This document shows positions 28,024 to 36,223 of a DNA stretch of 64,000 bases, piece by piece. Both the position numbers and the translations under genes were made by a program. The stretch spans positions 1-64,000 of the forward strand of contig JADZAS010000004.1 in assembly GCA_020852515.1 (NCBI GenBank). Direction: 5' to 3'. The DNA comes from Phycisphaerales bacterium (GTDB lineage: Bacteria > Planctomycetota > Phycisphaerae > Phycisphaerales > UBA5793). Below the pieces are notes generated by a model. That model was given only the letters and a program-made list of their open reading frames with translations. It did not search any database and was not told the origin of the DNA. Position 1 is the stretch's first letter; every line of letters starts with the position of its first letter.

Positions 28024-29292
28024 ATGAGCATCGCAATTCACCGTCTGAAGTTGTCCACGCGCTCCATGTTGCTCTCTGCGCTGTGCAGCGCGGTGCTGGC
28101 GTCGGGCGGGTGCAAGTCCACGCAGACCACGGAGATCACCGAGCCTGTTGCGGCCAAGAACTACACCCAGCCGCTGCCGCCCGGCGTTAACCCGCTGCGC
28201 AAGGTGGAGGACCAGGCCCTCTACCGCCGGCTGCTCGAAGCATCCTACAGCCCCGATGATCCCCTGCTGCTTGAAGCCAGCAAGCGGGCGGCCGAGTGGT
28301 TCCGCAAGCCGTCGGCCAAGGGCTTCTTCCCCGTGGCGGGGGTCACCTTTGACCGAGCCCGGGCCAGCGTCGATGCGCTGCTCGAGATCCTCCAGGCCAA
28401 CCCGTCGCAATCGCAGTACGTCGCGAGCGTGATGGACCGGTTCGACCTGTACGAATCGGTCGGCTGGGACGGCAGCGGCGAAGTGCTCTTCACGGGCTAC
28501 TGCGCCATGGACTTCGACGCCAGCCGCACGCGCAGCAGCGAGTTCAACTTCCCGCTCTACACGCGGCCGGCGGATCTGGTCGTCGATGAGCGGACCGGCA
28601 AGGTGCTCGGCCAGCGCGTGGGCAACACGACGCGGCCATACCCGACGCGCCGCGAGATCGAAGAGAGCGGCATGCTCGCAGGCACCGAACTCGTCTACGT
28701 GCGCAGCCCGCTGGACGCCTACTTCATCCAGGTGAACGGCTCGGCGAAACTGTGGCTCGAAGACGGCAGCGTGATGTACCTCGGCTACAGCGGCACCAAC
28801 GGGCGCGAGTACACAGGATTGGGCGCGACGATGATCAAACGCGGCATCGTCGATCCCAGCCGCGTCGGCCTGCCATTCATCAAGGATTACTACAAGGCGC
28901 ACCCGCAGGAAGTGCTCGACATGATCCGCGACAACGACCGGTACGTCTTCTTCACCGCGTACGAGTCGAGCAAGTGGCCGGCGGGTTCGCTGGGCTATCG
29001 CGTGACGGAGAAGCGCACCATCGCGACGGATAAGGAAGTGTTCCCGCGCGGCGGGGCGGTGATTGTCGATACGCGCATTCCCACGTTCGGCCGCACGTTC
29101 GAGCCGTTCACGCAACTCATGTTCGACCAGGACACGGGCGGCGCGATCAAGGCGCCGGGCCGCGGCGATCTGTACATGGGCGAAGGCGCTGCGGCGGGAC
29201 TCATCGCCGGGCGGCAATACCAGGAAGGCCGGCTGTACTACCTCTTCCTGAAGGAATCGACGCTGCAGGCGGATGCGGGCGCGCGGCGCTAA
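28024..29292 (+). CDS. mltA: Membrane-bound lytic murein transglycosylase A (MltA) family lipoprotein
   Basis: 422 aa with a lipobox LASGGC (Cys30). The MltA barrel is marked by LFTGYCAMDFDASRTRSSEF, AYFIQVNGSAKLWLEDG and SGTNGREYTGLGATM. A C-terminal 3D domain (about 345-405) has FTQLMFDQDTGGAIKAPGRG and DLYMG, including the catalytic Asp of DTGGAI. The enzyme cleaves peptidoglycan glycan strands with anhydro-muropeptide formation. This indicates a peptidoglycan sacculus, consistent with current views of planctomycetes. It is divergent from the phosphatase gene. Confidence 0.92.
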   Translation: MSIAIHRLKLSTRSMLLSALCSAVLASGGCKSTQTTEITEPVAAKNYTQPLPPGVNPLRKVEDQALYRRLLEASYSPDDPLLLEASKRAAEWFRKPSAKGFFPVAGVTFDRARASVDALLEILQANPSQSQYVASVMDRFDLYESVGWDGSGEVLFTGYCAMDFDASRTRSSEFNFPLYTRPADLVVDERTGKVLGQRVGNTTRPYPTRREIEESGMLAGTELVYVRSPLDAYFIQVNGSAKLWLEDGSVMYLGYSGTNGREYTGLGATMIKRGIVDPSRVGLPFIKDYYKAHPQEVLDMIRDNDRYVFFTAYESSKWPAGSLGYRVTEKRTIATDKEVFPRGGAVIVDTRIPTFGRTFEPFTQLMFDQDTGGAIKAPGRGDLYMGEGAAAGLIAGRQYQEGRLYYLFLKESTLQADAGARR

Positions 29293-29314
29293 GGCGGATG
29301 ATGACTGAACCGAG

Positions 29315-29337
29315 CCCCACGCGTTAGCACGGGGTTT
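29315..29337 (+). terminator. Imperfect hairpin after mltA
   Basis: CCCC-AC-GC, loop GTTA, GC-AC-GGGG followed by TTT, 23 nt past the mltA stop. Two mismatches interrupt the stem. A weak intrinsic terminator or a decayed intergenic hairpin repeat. Confidence 0.35.
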
Positions 29338-29403
29338 GGGGCACGCGTCCGTTTCGGCCGCCGGCGCAAGGGCTGGTGTGCCGGCGAAGACCCTCCCTCA
29401 CGG

Positions 29404-30294
29404 TCAGGGCTCGGGTTTGCGTGTGGCGCGTTCGCTGCCGGGGCTTGAATCGTCTGTTTTGAACCTCAGCCCATCAGCGGGCCAGGCGGCGCGCTGCTGC
29501 GCGATCCAGCGGCTGGCGTCAATCGTTGGCGACTGAACGTCGCCGCGATCAAACACGCGATGCAGCAGTGGCTGGCCGGGCAGCGGGTCGCCCGTCAGCG
29601 GCGCTGCGGCGTCTTCAATGATGCGGCCCTGTTCGTCGACGCTTCGATAAACCTGCCGCGGCGCCGCGACGTAGCGCGCTCGCAAAGGCGCAATCGCCTC
29701 GACAAGTTCGCGCAGTGAAGTGCGCGTCGCGTCGGCCGCGTTGATCTGCCGCCGCCAGCAGCAGCGCACGTCGGGGCCGGCGGCGAATCCGACCGGCTCG
29801 CCGGCGATGAGCAGCGTGCCGGGCCAAGCGAGGTGGAGCGAGCCGTCGAAGTCGGCGCCGGCGAGGCGATGGAGCGCCGGGCGATAATCGTCGATCTCGC
29901 GCGGCTCGGATTCATCATCGGGCACGAGCCATTCGATGCAGCAACCGAGCATGGCGGCGCGAAGCGCCCCGGCCGCGTCGTTCATGAGTTCGAGCAGCAG
30001 CGGCGGCATGGGTTCGCCGCGCCAGGTTTGATTGAGTCGGCCGGACTCCTGCCGGAGCAGGATTTCCGCGCGGTCGAGGCCCAGAGCCCGCTCATCCTCG
30101 GGCAGGTCGCTGAGTTGCCCAAGCGCGAAGGTGATGGCCTGCAGGGTGATGACCGGCGCGACGGACGCTTTCCAGCGCTGGCCCTCGGCGTCGCGAGGCA
30201 ACGCGACCGACGCCCGGGCGAAGTCGAGCCATCGACCGAGCAGCGCCGCCCACGTGAGTTGATCGACCTGCAGCGCTTCATCGTGTGGTTGCAT
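29404..30294 (-). CDS. Cytoplasmic protein of unknown function
   Basis: 296 aa. No signal peptide, membrane span or catalytic motif that I can name. N-terminal helical part (LTWAALLGRWLDFARASVAL, FALGQLSDLPEDERALGLDR); a middle with GCCIEWLVPDDESEPREIDD; and a strand-rich C-terminal part (HLAWPGTLLIAGEPVGFAAG). Codon use matches its neighbours. Regular amino-acid composition over the full length argues for a real gene. It stands alone on the minus strand between mltA and the pseudopilin. Confidence 0.7.
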   Translation of the reverse strand: MQPHDEALQVDQLTWAALLGRWLDFARASVALPRDAEGQRWKASVAPVITLQAITFALGQLSDLPEDERALGLDRAEILLRQESGRLNQTWRGEPMPPLLLELMNDAAGALRAAMLGCCIEWLVPDDESEPREIDDYRPALHRLAGADFDGSLHLAWPGTLLIAGEPVGFAAGPDVRCCWRRQINAADATRTSLRELVEAIAPLRARYVAAPRQVYRSVDEQGRIIEDAAAPLTGDPLPGQPLLHRVFDRGDVQSPTIDASRWIAQQRAAWPADGLRFKTDDSSPGSERATRKPEP

Positions 30295-30467
30295 GAGGCA
30301 GTTTAGGAGGGCGTGCGCGGGCCCGGGAATCCGAGCGCGCCGGCGCGGCGTTGAACTTCTCAGGGAAAAACCCGAGGCGGTTCGATATGATGAGCAGGCG
30401 GCCCGAGGGCCGCGGATCGAGGGACCAGACGGCTGCGCTCGCAGTCGCGAAGATCGAGGGAGGCTTC

Positions 30468-31319
30468 ATGCACGAGTGTCGCACAAGTGCGCATCGCAGC
30501 GTCCGCCGCGCCTTTACGCTCATTGAACTGCTCGTGGTGATCTCCATCATCGCGCTGCTCATCGGGCTGCTGCTGCCTTCGCTGCATCGCGCCCGGTATG
30601 CGGCCAAGGAGACCAAGTGCCTGAGCCAGTTGCGGCAGATCGGCCAGGCGCAGTATGCGTACTCGACGTTCTACAAGGAGTACTTCGCACCGGGCTATCT
30701 CACCGACAATCGCAGCCTGCTGCTCGAACACTCGTGGTACCGCGGGCTCAAGGAGTTCACCTCCGGCAATGAGTACATGTGGGACTGCGACATCGCGCCG
30801 GAGCGCTATCCGACTTATGCGGGGTTCGACGACATCATTCCGGGATTCGAAAAGCTGAAGTGGAAGGAAGCGAACTACGGCATTCCGGTGTATTCATTTG
30901 GCTTCAACTACTATGGCCGCGACACACCCGCCGGCGCCATGGGGCTGAGCCACGAGCCGGGATTGAATTACGGAGCCAACTCCGAGCAGCGCAACATGTC
31001 GCCGTGCCGGACGGATTTTGTCAAGCGACCTGACACGTTCGCCATGGCCGGCGACATGAACAACGTGGGTATCAACACGCGGCGCGAGTCAGACATCCGC
31101 CGCATCGGATTCCACGGCTGCTATTTCGTGCAGTGCCAGAACACGGCGCACGGCAATGTCGAGCCCGGCCACGAGCAGGAGCGCAACGACGCCGCCACGA
31201 ATCAGTGGATCTTCGGCGACGGACACGCCAAGAAGATGACCTATCTCGACGTCTACGAGACCAAGGGCCGCATGTTCCGCCGCGACGGCGGGTGGAGCGC
31301 GCTCGATCGCGGGCCGTGA
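30468..31319 (+). CDS. Orphan type II pseudopilin (planctomycete H-x-DG type)
   Basis: 283 aa from the ATG at 30468 (GGGAGG upstream). A short basic leader ends at the prepilin cleavage/methylation site [19 protein letters not shown] (about 17-35; note Ala instead of the usual Gly at -1), followed by the hydrophobic N-terminal helix. The C-terminal globular domain ends with TAHGNVEPG and [10 protein letters not shown], the H..DG pattern common in planctomycete pseudopilins of the DUF1559 group. Such genes are abundant orphans; export through a type II-like machine is inferred. Confidence 0.87.
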   Translation: MHECRTSAHRSVRRAFTLIELLVVISIIALLIGLLLPSLHRARYAAKETKCLSQLRQIGQAQYAYSTFYKEYFAPGYLTDNRSLLLEHSWYRGLKEFTSGNEYMWDCDIAPERYPTYAGFDDIIPGFEKLKWKEANYGIPVYSFGFNYYGRDTPAGAMGLSHEPGLNYGANSEQRNMSPCRTDFVKRPDTFAMAGDMNNVGINTRRESDIRRIGFHGCYFVQCQNTAHGNVEPGHEQERNDAATNQWIFGDGHAKKMTYLDVYETKGRMFRRDGGWSALDRGP

Positions 31320-31329
31320 GGCAGCGGGC

Positions 31330-32598
31330 TTACCTGTCCACCTGACCCATGACGATGTCGATCGAGCCGATGATCGCCGGCACATCCGCCAGCAGGACGT
31401 TGCCGCAGAGTTCCGGCAGCACGCTCAAGTTGCAGAACGCGCCGCTGCGCGCCTTAACGCGATAGGGCTGAGTCTGGCCCTGGCTCTCGATGAAGAAGCC
31501 CAGCACGCCGCGCGGGTTGTCCATTTCGACGTAGACTTCGCCCGGATCGGGCTTGAAGTTCTTGGGCAGTTTCACGCGGTGGCGCCCGCCGGTGGCGCTG
31601 TCATCCGAAGGATCGGGAATCATCTTCAGACACTGGCGGATGATCTTGACCGACTCTTTCATCTCGAGCATGCGCACCCAGTAGCGGTCCCAGCAGTCGC
31701 CGACCGTGCCGTACGTTCCCGTGCCGACGCAGACGTCAAACTCGAGTTCGGGGTAGACGGAGAACGGCTTGTCGCGGCGAAGGTCGTAGGGAATGCCGCT
31801 GCCGCGGATGACCGGGCCCGAGCAGCCGTAGGCGATCGCGAGTTCCTTGCTCAGCACGCCGACGTTGCCGGTGCGGATGGTGAAGATGCGGTTGTAACTG
31901 AGCAGGTCGTTGTACTCTTTGATCTTGGGCTCGAAGTAGTTGAGAAACTCGGTGAGTTTGTCGAGCCAGCCGTCGGGCACATCCTGCGTGAGCCCGCCGA
32001 TGGTGTAGTACGAGTACGTCAGGCGGGCGCCGCAGAGCATCTCGAACAGGTCGAGAATGTACTCGCGCTCGCGGAAGGCGTAGAGAAACGGCGTAAAGGC
32101 GCCCATGTCCAGGCCGTAGGTGCCGAAAGAGACCAGGTGGCTGGCGATGCGCTGGAGTTCGCCGACGATGACGCGGATGAACTCGGCGCGGCGCGGCACT
32201 TCGATCTCGGCGAGCCTCTCGACGGCGATGCAGAAGGCCCAGTTCTCGTTCATCCCCGCGACGTAGTCCATGCGGTCGGTGTAGGGGATGTACTTGTAGT
32301 ACGGGATGCTCTCGCCGATCTTCTCGGCGCAGCGGTGGAGGTAGCCCAGGTGCGGCACGGCCTCGAGGACGAGTTCGCCGTCGGTTCGCAGGACGACGCG
32401 GAGCACGCCGTGCGTGGCCGGGTGCTGAGGCCCCATGTTGACGAGCATTTCCTCGGTCTGGACGTCCTCGAGTTCGATCCCCGAAAGCGCCACCTGGTGC
32501 GCCGGATCGAACCCGTTGCTGCCGGGCCCTTCCGTTTGGCCGTCAAAATCGGTGGTGCGGGGAACCTTGAAGTCGATCTCGTGTTCGGTCGTGCTCAT
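31330..32598 (-). CDS. nuoD: NADH-quinone oxidoreductase subunit D
   Basis: 422 aa. The 49-kDa subunit signature MGPQHPATHGVLRVVLRTDG lies at about 54-73, with HLGYLHRCAEKIGE, YTDRMDYVAGMNEN and a C-terminal LLADVPAIIGSIDIVMGQVDR. It forms part of the quinone-binding site of complex I at the inner-membrane face. The N-terminal 45 residues are a family-variable extension. No nuoC or nuoE is adjacent; nuoF is found 29 kb away, so the nuo genes are scattered. Confidence 0.96.
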   Translation of the reverse strand: MSTTEHEIDFKVPRTTDFDGQTEGPGSNGFDPAHQVALSGIELEDVQTEEMLVNMGPQHPATHGVLRVVLRTDGELVLEAVPHLGYLHRCAEKIGESIPYYKYIPYTDRMDYVAGMNENWAFCIAVERLAEIEVPRRAEFIRVIVGELQRIASHLVSFGTYGLDMGAFTPFLYAFREREYILDLFEMLCGARLTYSYYTIGGLTQDVPDGWLDKLTEFLNYFEPKIKEYNDLLSYNRIFTIRTGNVGVLSKELAIAYGCSGPVIRGSGIPYDLRRDKPFSVYPELEFDVCVGTGTYGTVGDCWDRYWVRMLEMKESVKIIRQCLKMIPDPSDDSATGGRHRVKLPKNFKPDPGEVYVEMDNPRGVLGFFIESQGQTQPYRVKARSGAFCNLSVLPELCGNVLLADVPAIIGSIDIVMGQVDR

Positions 32599-32712
32599 GG
32601 CGCTGGGAAGTCCCTCGGATCGTGTCCGCGATGCTAGGGCCGCAGGGCCGAACTGACCATGACTCTGAGGAACGCACGCGGCGAATCCGGATGAACCCCC
32701 GGCGGAAAGCGC

Positions 32713-32742
32713 GACGCACTCCCGGAGGGCCGGGAGTGCGTC
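32713..32742 (-). terminator. Perfect hairpin after the PEP-CTERM-like gene
   Basis: A 13-bp perfect stem (GACGCACTCCCGG and complement) with an AGGG loop, 32 nt past the stop. On the minus strand it is followed by a short TTT. A good intrinsic terminator. Confidence 0.8.
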
Positions 32743-32774
32743 AGGAACTCAGTGGGACAGGGACGGCAAGGCGG

Positions 32775-33416
32775 TCAGTTCGACCGGCGACGCCGCGCAC
32801 CGACGGCGACGGCGCCGATTCCCAGCAGGGCCGCCGAAGCCGGCGCCGGCACGGGGACCTTGTCCGAGCCGCCGTTGGCAAAGCCGCGGAACCGGACAAC
32901 GAAATTGAATTCGTTGGGTCCGTCGATGAAACTGGACGCGGTGAGCGTGCTGGCGAAGTCGGAGGTCACCTCGAACTGAAACGCACCGCTCGAACCGACG
33001 CCGATGCCCGTGTTCGGGCTGCCGCCGCCTTCGAACTGGCCGCCAATGCCTGCGCCGGCGTTGAAGTAGCCGAACGGCATGGCGTTGACGCCTGGGCCAG
33101 GGATGTTCACGATGGAAGGATGCGTAGAGAACAGCAGCGCCGCGGTATCAGCCTGGCTGTACCGGGGCGCGCCGATGTTGAACACGAAACCAGTGATGAA
33201 GCCGCCCAGCAGGGGATCGCTCGTGTTGGTCAACTGGATGTCGAGCAGGCCGGTGTCGCCGGACTGGAACTCGTACTGGATGAGGCCTGAGAAGTTCCCG
33301 AATCCCTCAGAGCTGTTGCTCGGATCCCCCTGGATGTTGATGATGTCGGCCGCCGCCAGCGAACTGATGGAACCGATCACGCCGGCTGCGAGAGCCGCGC
33401 ACACTTGTGAACGCAT
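32775..33416 (-). CDS. PEP-CTERM-type exported protein
   Basis: 213 aa from the ATG at 33416. Signal peptide at about 1-22 (AALAAGVIGSISSLAAA). A beta-rich middle, with IQYEFQSGDTGLLDIQLTN and GFITGFVFNIGAPRYS, follows. The C-terminus has the sorting-signal layout: VPVPAPASAALLGIG (the VPxPA motif and hydrophobic stretch), then an ARRRR basic end. Such tails are processed by exosortase-type systems in the inner membrane. No exosortase gene is in the window. It is monocistronic with its own hairpin terminator. Confidence 0.87.
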   Translation of the reverse strand: MRSQVCAALAAGVIGSISSLAAADIINIQGDPSNSSEGFGNFSGLIQYEFQSGDTGLLDIQLTNTSDPLLGGFITGFVFNIGAPRYSQADTAALLFSTHPSIVNIPGPGVNAMPFGYFNAGAGIGGQFEGGGSPNTGIGVGSSGAFQFEVTSDFASTLTASSFIDGPNEFNFVVRFRGFANGGSDKVPVPAPASAALLGIGAVAVGARRRRSN

Positions 33417-33620
33417 GAATCGAACCCTCTTTCTCACTCGTGAATGGAACGGTCCTGTGTGAAGTCCGGCGGGCTGTGCATCGCCACGCCGGAACAGCGA
33501 CCATCAAGTATGAGATACGAATGAGCAGATGTAAAGCCGCGGGCCCCGCACTGCGGTGCGTTTCGGCTCAATTCCGGAGCCGATAATGCGCGGCGCGCAT
33601 GTGGCGACGCCTGAAAAGGC

Positions 33621-33650
33621 GGAACGGGCGGGGAATTCCCCGCCCGTTCC
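33621..33650 (-). terminator. 30-bp perfect palindrome terminator
   Basis: GGAACGGGCGGGGAA and its exact complement form a 15-bp stem without a loop, 28 nt past the stop of the gene at 33679. On the minus strand it is followed by CTTTTC. Strong intrinsic terminator. Confidence 0.82.
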
Positions 33651-33678
33651 GGTGAATGCCGATTGAACGACCTTCGAA

Positions 33679-34548
33679 TCAGATCTGGTCCGGATTACTC
33701 GTGTTGCACGAGCCGGCTTCGATCAACTGGAGGTAGTGGCCGCAGGCGCCGCTGCCGGCGTTGCCGTTGACCGAGCCGCTGCCGCCACCGGTTCCGAGGG
33801 TGCGGATGAGGCGCACATTGCCCTGGACGCCCAGCGAGGTGCCGGTGCAAGGTCCGCCGGGGATGACGGTCGTGCCGAGGTTGTCGCCGTAGACGATGCC
33901 CTGCTGGACGCTGGGCGTGGCGCCGCTCCAGGCGACGGTCACGGTGCCGGGGCACGGGCCGGTGACGTCGAGCGTGTAACCGCCGCCGCCGGCGTTGCCG
34001 TGCTGCATGTCGTCGATGGCGAAGGCGTTGAGGGCGCCTTCGTTGTGCGTGTCGCGCGTGGCGGCGTCCTGGTAGGAGCCGATGCGCAATTCGTCGAAGT
34101 TGCCCGAGAAGCCGATGAGAACACCGGCCGAGAGGTCGGCGTCAAAGTCCTGCACCGGGTTGCCGTTGAGGTAGGCCGTGGCCCACATGTAGACGCTGCA
34201 ACCGGAGAAGCCGTGCGAAGGCAACATCTCGAGATGCGAGAAGTCGCTGCCGTCGATCTTGGTGATGGTGATCCGCTCGGTGACGCCGCCGTTGGGGTAG
34301 TAGATGTTCGGATTGTTGAATCCGCAGGGCTGGAAGACGAACGCGAAGTCATTGACGTCAACGGTGAGGCCCTGGTCCATGTAGTTCACCAGCGTCTGGC
34401 CGTTCATGGTGATGTCGCTGAAATGGAGCAGCCCATCCGAGTTGACGATCTGGCTCGTGCCGGTGTAGAAAGTCACCTGCCCATTGGCGGCGCCGGCGGT
34501 GAGCAGTGCGCAGGCGGCAAAGGCCCCGATCGCAAGAGTCGATTTCAT
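33679..34548 (-). CDS. Secreted protein with cysteine-rich C-terminal tail domain
   Basis: 289 aa from the ATG at 34548 after AAGGAG. Signal peptide about 1-22 (FAACALLTAGAANGQ). Residues 25-188 form a strand-rich exported domain (GLLHFSDITMNGQTLVNYM, FSGCSVYMWATAYLNG, FSGNFDELRIGSY). Residues 191-289 are the tail shared with the genes at 720 and 34806: CPGTVTVAWSGATPSVQQGI, IPGGPCTGTSLG, ACGHYLQL, GSCNTSN. The middle domain differs from both relatives, so the tail is the shared module. Function unknown; probably surface-attached. Confidence 0.82.
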   Translation of the reverse strand: MKSTLAIGAFAACALLTAGAANGQVTFYTGTSQIVNSDGLLHFSDITMNGQTLVNYMDQGLTVDVNDFAFVFQPCGFNNPNIYYPNGGVTERITITKIDGSDFSHLEMLPSHGFSGCSVYMWATAYLNGNPVQDFDADLSAGVLIGFSGNFDELRIGSYQDAATRDTHNEGALNAFAIDDMQHGNAGGGGYTLDVTGPCPGTVTVAWSGATPSVQQGIVYGDNLGTTVIPGGPCTGTSLGVQGNVRLIRTLGTGGGSGSVNGNAGSGACGHYLQLIEAGSCNTSNPDQI

Positions 34549-34747
34549 TTCTTTCTCCTTCAAAGACGTTTGATGGACGCCGCCGGTCGGCCACGTTTGG
34601 AGCCGCATTTCGCGGTCCCGCCGAACGGCGACACTGATGTTTATACCGCAAAGGCTCAAGAGTTGCAAGGGGCGGCTTGCAGGAAATGACGACTTTGCGG
34701 TGCTGCGAGCCCGGAATTCCTCGATGCCGGGCCATGAGAAAGCGGCC

Positions 34748-34775
34748 GCGGCCCCGCTCGGGTGAGCGGAGCCGC
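34748..34775 (-). terminator. Hairpin terminator after the 34806 gene
   Basis: A 12-bp stem with one mismatch and a GGGT loop (core GGCCCCGCTC / GAGCGGAGCC), 30 nt past the stop. A third example of a strong hairpin closing a monocistronic exported-protein gene in this stretch. Confidence 0.65.
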
Positions 34776-34805
34776 GCGCCAAGGTGAATCAGCACTCGTC
34801 GAGCG

Positions 34806-35657
34806 TTACGGGATCTGGTCCACGTTGCTCGTGTCGCACGAGCCCGCCTCGACCAGTTGGAGGTAGCGTCCGCAGGCTGCGGTGCCGGCAGCGCCGTTGA
34901 CCGAGCCGTTGCCGTTGGCGCCCGAGCTGACCGTGCGGATGAGTTGCACGCCGTTCTGGACTCCCAGTTCCGTTCCGGCGCAGGGGCCGCCGGGGATGAT
35001 CGTCGAACCCTGGTTCTGACCGAAGACGATGGCCAGTTGCGTGTTGGGCGTGGCGTTGTTCCACGCGACGGTGACGGTGCCCGGGCAGGCGCCGGTGACG
35101 CTGAGCGAGAGGCTCGGCGGGCCGGCGATGACTTCGATGTTGTCCCAGGCCGTGTTGCCTTCGATCTGGCTGCCGCCGTTGCTGGTCGAATCCATCACGA
35201 TGCGCGAGATGCCGTTGTTGCTCGTGGCCGTGTAGCGGAAGCCGGCGCACACGTTGCTGGTGCGGGTGACCGACGGCACGTCGAGGACGATGTTGCCGCT
35301 CATGTCATAGATAGTGAGGCGTTGATCGACGTACGCGGACAGATCAAAGGCGAAGGAGCTGATGCTGGCGCCAAAGGACGGGTCGAAGGTGATGGTGCTG
35401 GTCGGGCCGCCGTTGCCCCCGCCGCAGGTCTGCGTGTCGGTGATCCACAGGCCGCAGGGGTTGTTGCCGCGATAGCTTTCATCGCAGTTGCCCGAGGCGA
35501 CGTAGTAGTTGCCGGCGTTGGTGTTCTGGTAGAACCAGCGGGTGGTCCAGTCGCCGAACGGGTCGTCAAAGTTTTCGTTGTAGGTCTGAGCCAGTGCCGA
35601 ATTCGCCAGTGCGGCGACGCAGCAGGCTGCCGATGCCAGAAGTGCGAGTTTGCGCAT
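34806..35657 (-). CDS. Secreted protein with cysteine-rich C-terminal tail domain
   Basis: 283 aa, start after AAGGAG. Signal peptide about 1-23. The exported domain (about 25-180) has FGDWTTRWFYQNTN, CGLWITDTQTCGGGNGG, then a strand-rich part ending GISRIVMDSTSNGGSQ. This looks like an extracellular jelly-roll. The last 100 residues are the shared tail: CPGTVTVAWNNATPN, IPGGPCAGTELG, ACGRYLQL, GSCDTSN. It is the second of two tandem tail-domain genes (34806 and 33679), each with its own terminator. Function unknown. Confidence 0.82.
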   Translation of the reverse strand: MRKLALLASAACCVAALANSALAQTYNENFDDPFGDWTTRWFYQNTNAGNYYVASGNCDESYRGNNPCGLWITDTQTCGGGNGGPTSTITFDPSFGASISSFAFDLSAYVDQRLTIYDMSGNIVLDVPSVTRTSNVCAGFRYTATSNNGISRIVMDSTSNGGSQIEGNTAWDNIEVIAGPPSLSLSVTGACPGTVTVAWNNATPNTQLAIVFGQNQGSTIIPGGPCAGTELGVQNGVQLIRTVSSGANGNGSVNGAAGTAACGRYLQLVEAGSCDTSNVDQIP

Positions 35658-35685
35658 TTTCTACTCTCCTTGTGAACCTTCTCAA

Positions 35686-35775
35686 TCACTTCAGCGGCCC
35701 CAGCCGCGCCGGAACCCGCTTGTACTCAATGTACCAGATTTCCGGCCGCGCGTCTACGGCTGGCGGAGGTCTCAT
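35686..35775 (-). CDS. Candidate 29-codon small ORF
   Basis: A short frame starting ATG at 35775 and ending 28 nt before the start of the secreted-protein gene. Its product ends RPEIWYIEYKRVPARLGPLK, which has the composition of a real protein terminus rather than of translated intergenic DNA. No ribosome site is seen, and the same frame is open upstream to a second ATG. It may be a small protein, a leader, or a decayed C-terminus. Confidence 0.3.
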   Translation of the reverse strand: MRPPPAVDARPEIWYIEYKRVPARLGPLK

Positions 35776-35955
35776 CGCAAAATCACGAAGTTTCTGCCGC
35801 GATTTCCGCTGATGCCCTCCCCCGCCAAGGGCGGCCGGGCACGATAACCGCATGGAACGGCCCCGCCGCCGCTCCTATCATCCAGTTCGCCAGCGCCCGC
35901 CGCGATTGCCCGCCAGGCCGCGGTCCATCCCACTGTCCGGAGGTCACCACGTCCC

Positions 35956-36189
35956 ATGATCGAAGCGCTCAAGGATGATGAACTGATGCGGAAGGTCGGC
36001 GGCAAGTTTCGCCTCGCCTCGATGATTCAGCGCCGCTGGTGCCAGTTGATGGATGGCGCCCGCCCGCTGGTTGAGCGCGCCGGCCGGACCGACCTCGAAA
36101 TCGTGGTCGAGGAGATCCGCCAGGGATTGCTGACCTACGAGCGTCTCACGGCCTCCGAGATGGGCGCCGCGCCCGCCGAAGTGCTCTGA
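35956..36189 (+). CDS. rpoZ: RNA polymerase omega subunit
   Basis: 77 aa. The omega-type pattern appears: VGGKFRLASMIQRRWCQLMD (the region that clamps the beta-prime C-terminus) followed by a helical acidic segment (DLEIVVEEIRQGLLTYERL). The position directly before coaC supports this strongly, since rpoZ-coaBC is a common pair. It assists RNA polymerase assembly. GGAGG lies about 12 nt upstream of the ATG, a long spacing. Confidence 0.82.
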   Translation: MIEALKDDELMRKVGGKFRLASMIQRRWCQLMDGARPLVERAGRTDLEIVVEEIRQGLLTYERLTASEMGAAPAEVL

Positions 36190-36223
36190 GCGCGTCGATC
36201 CTTTCACCGCTCACCGGTGATGC

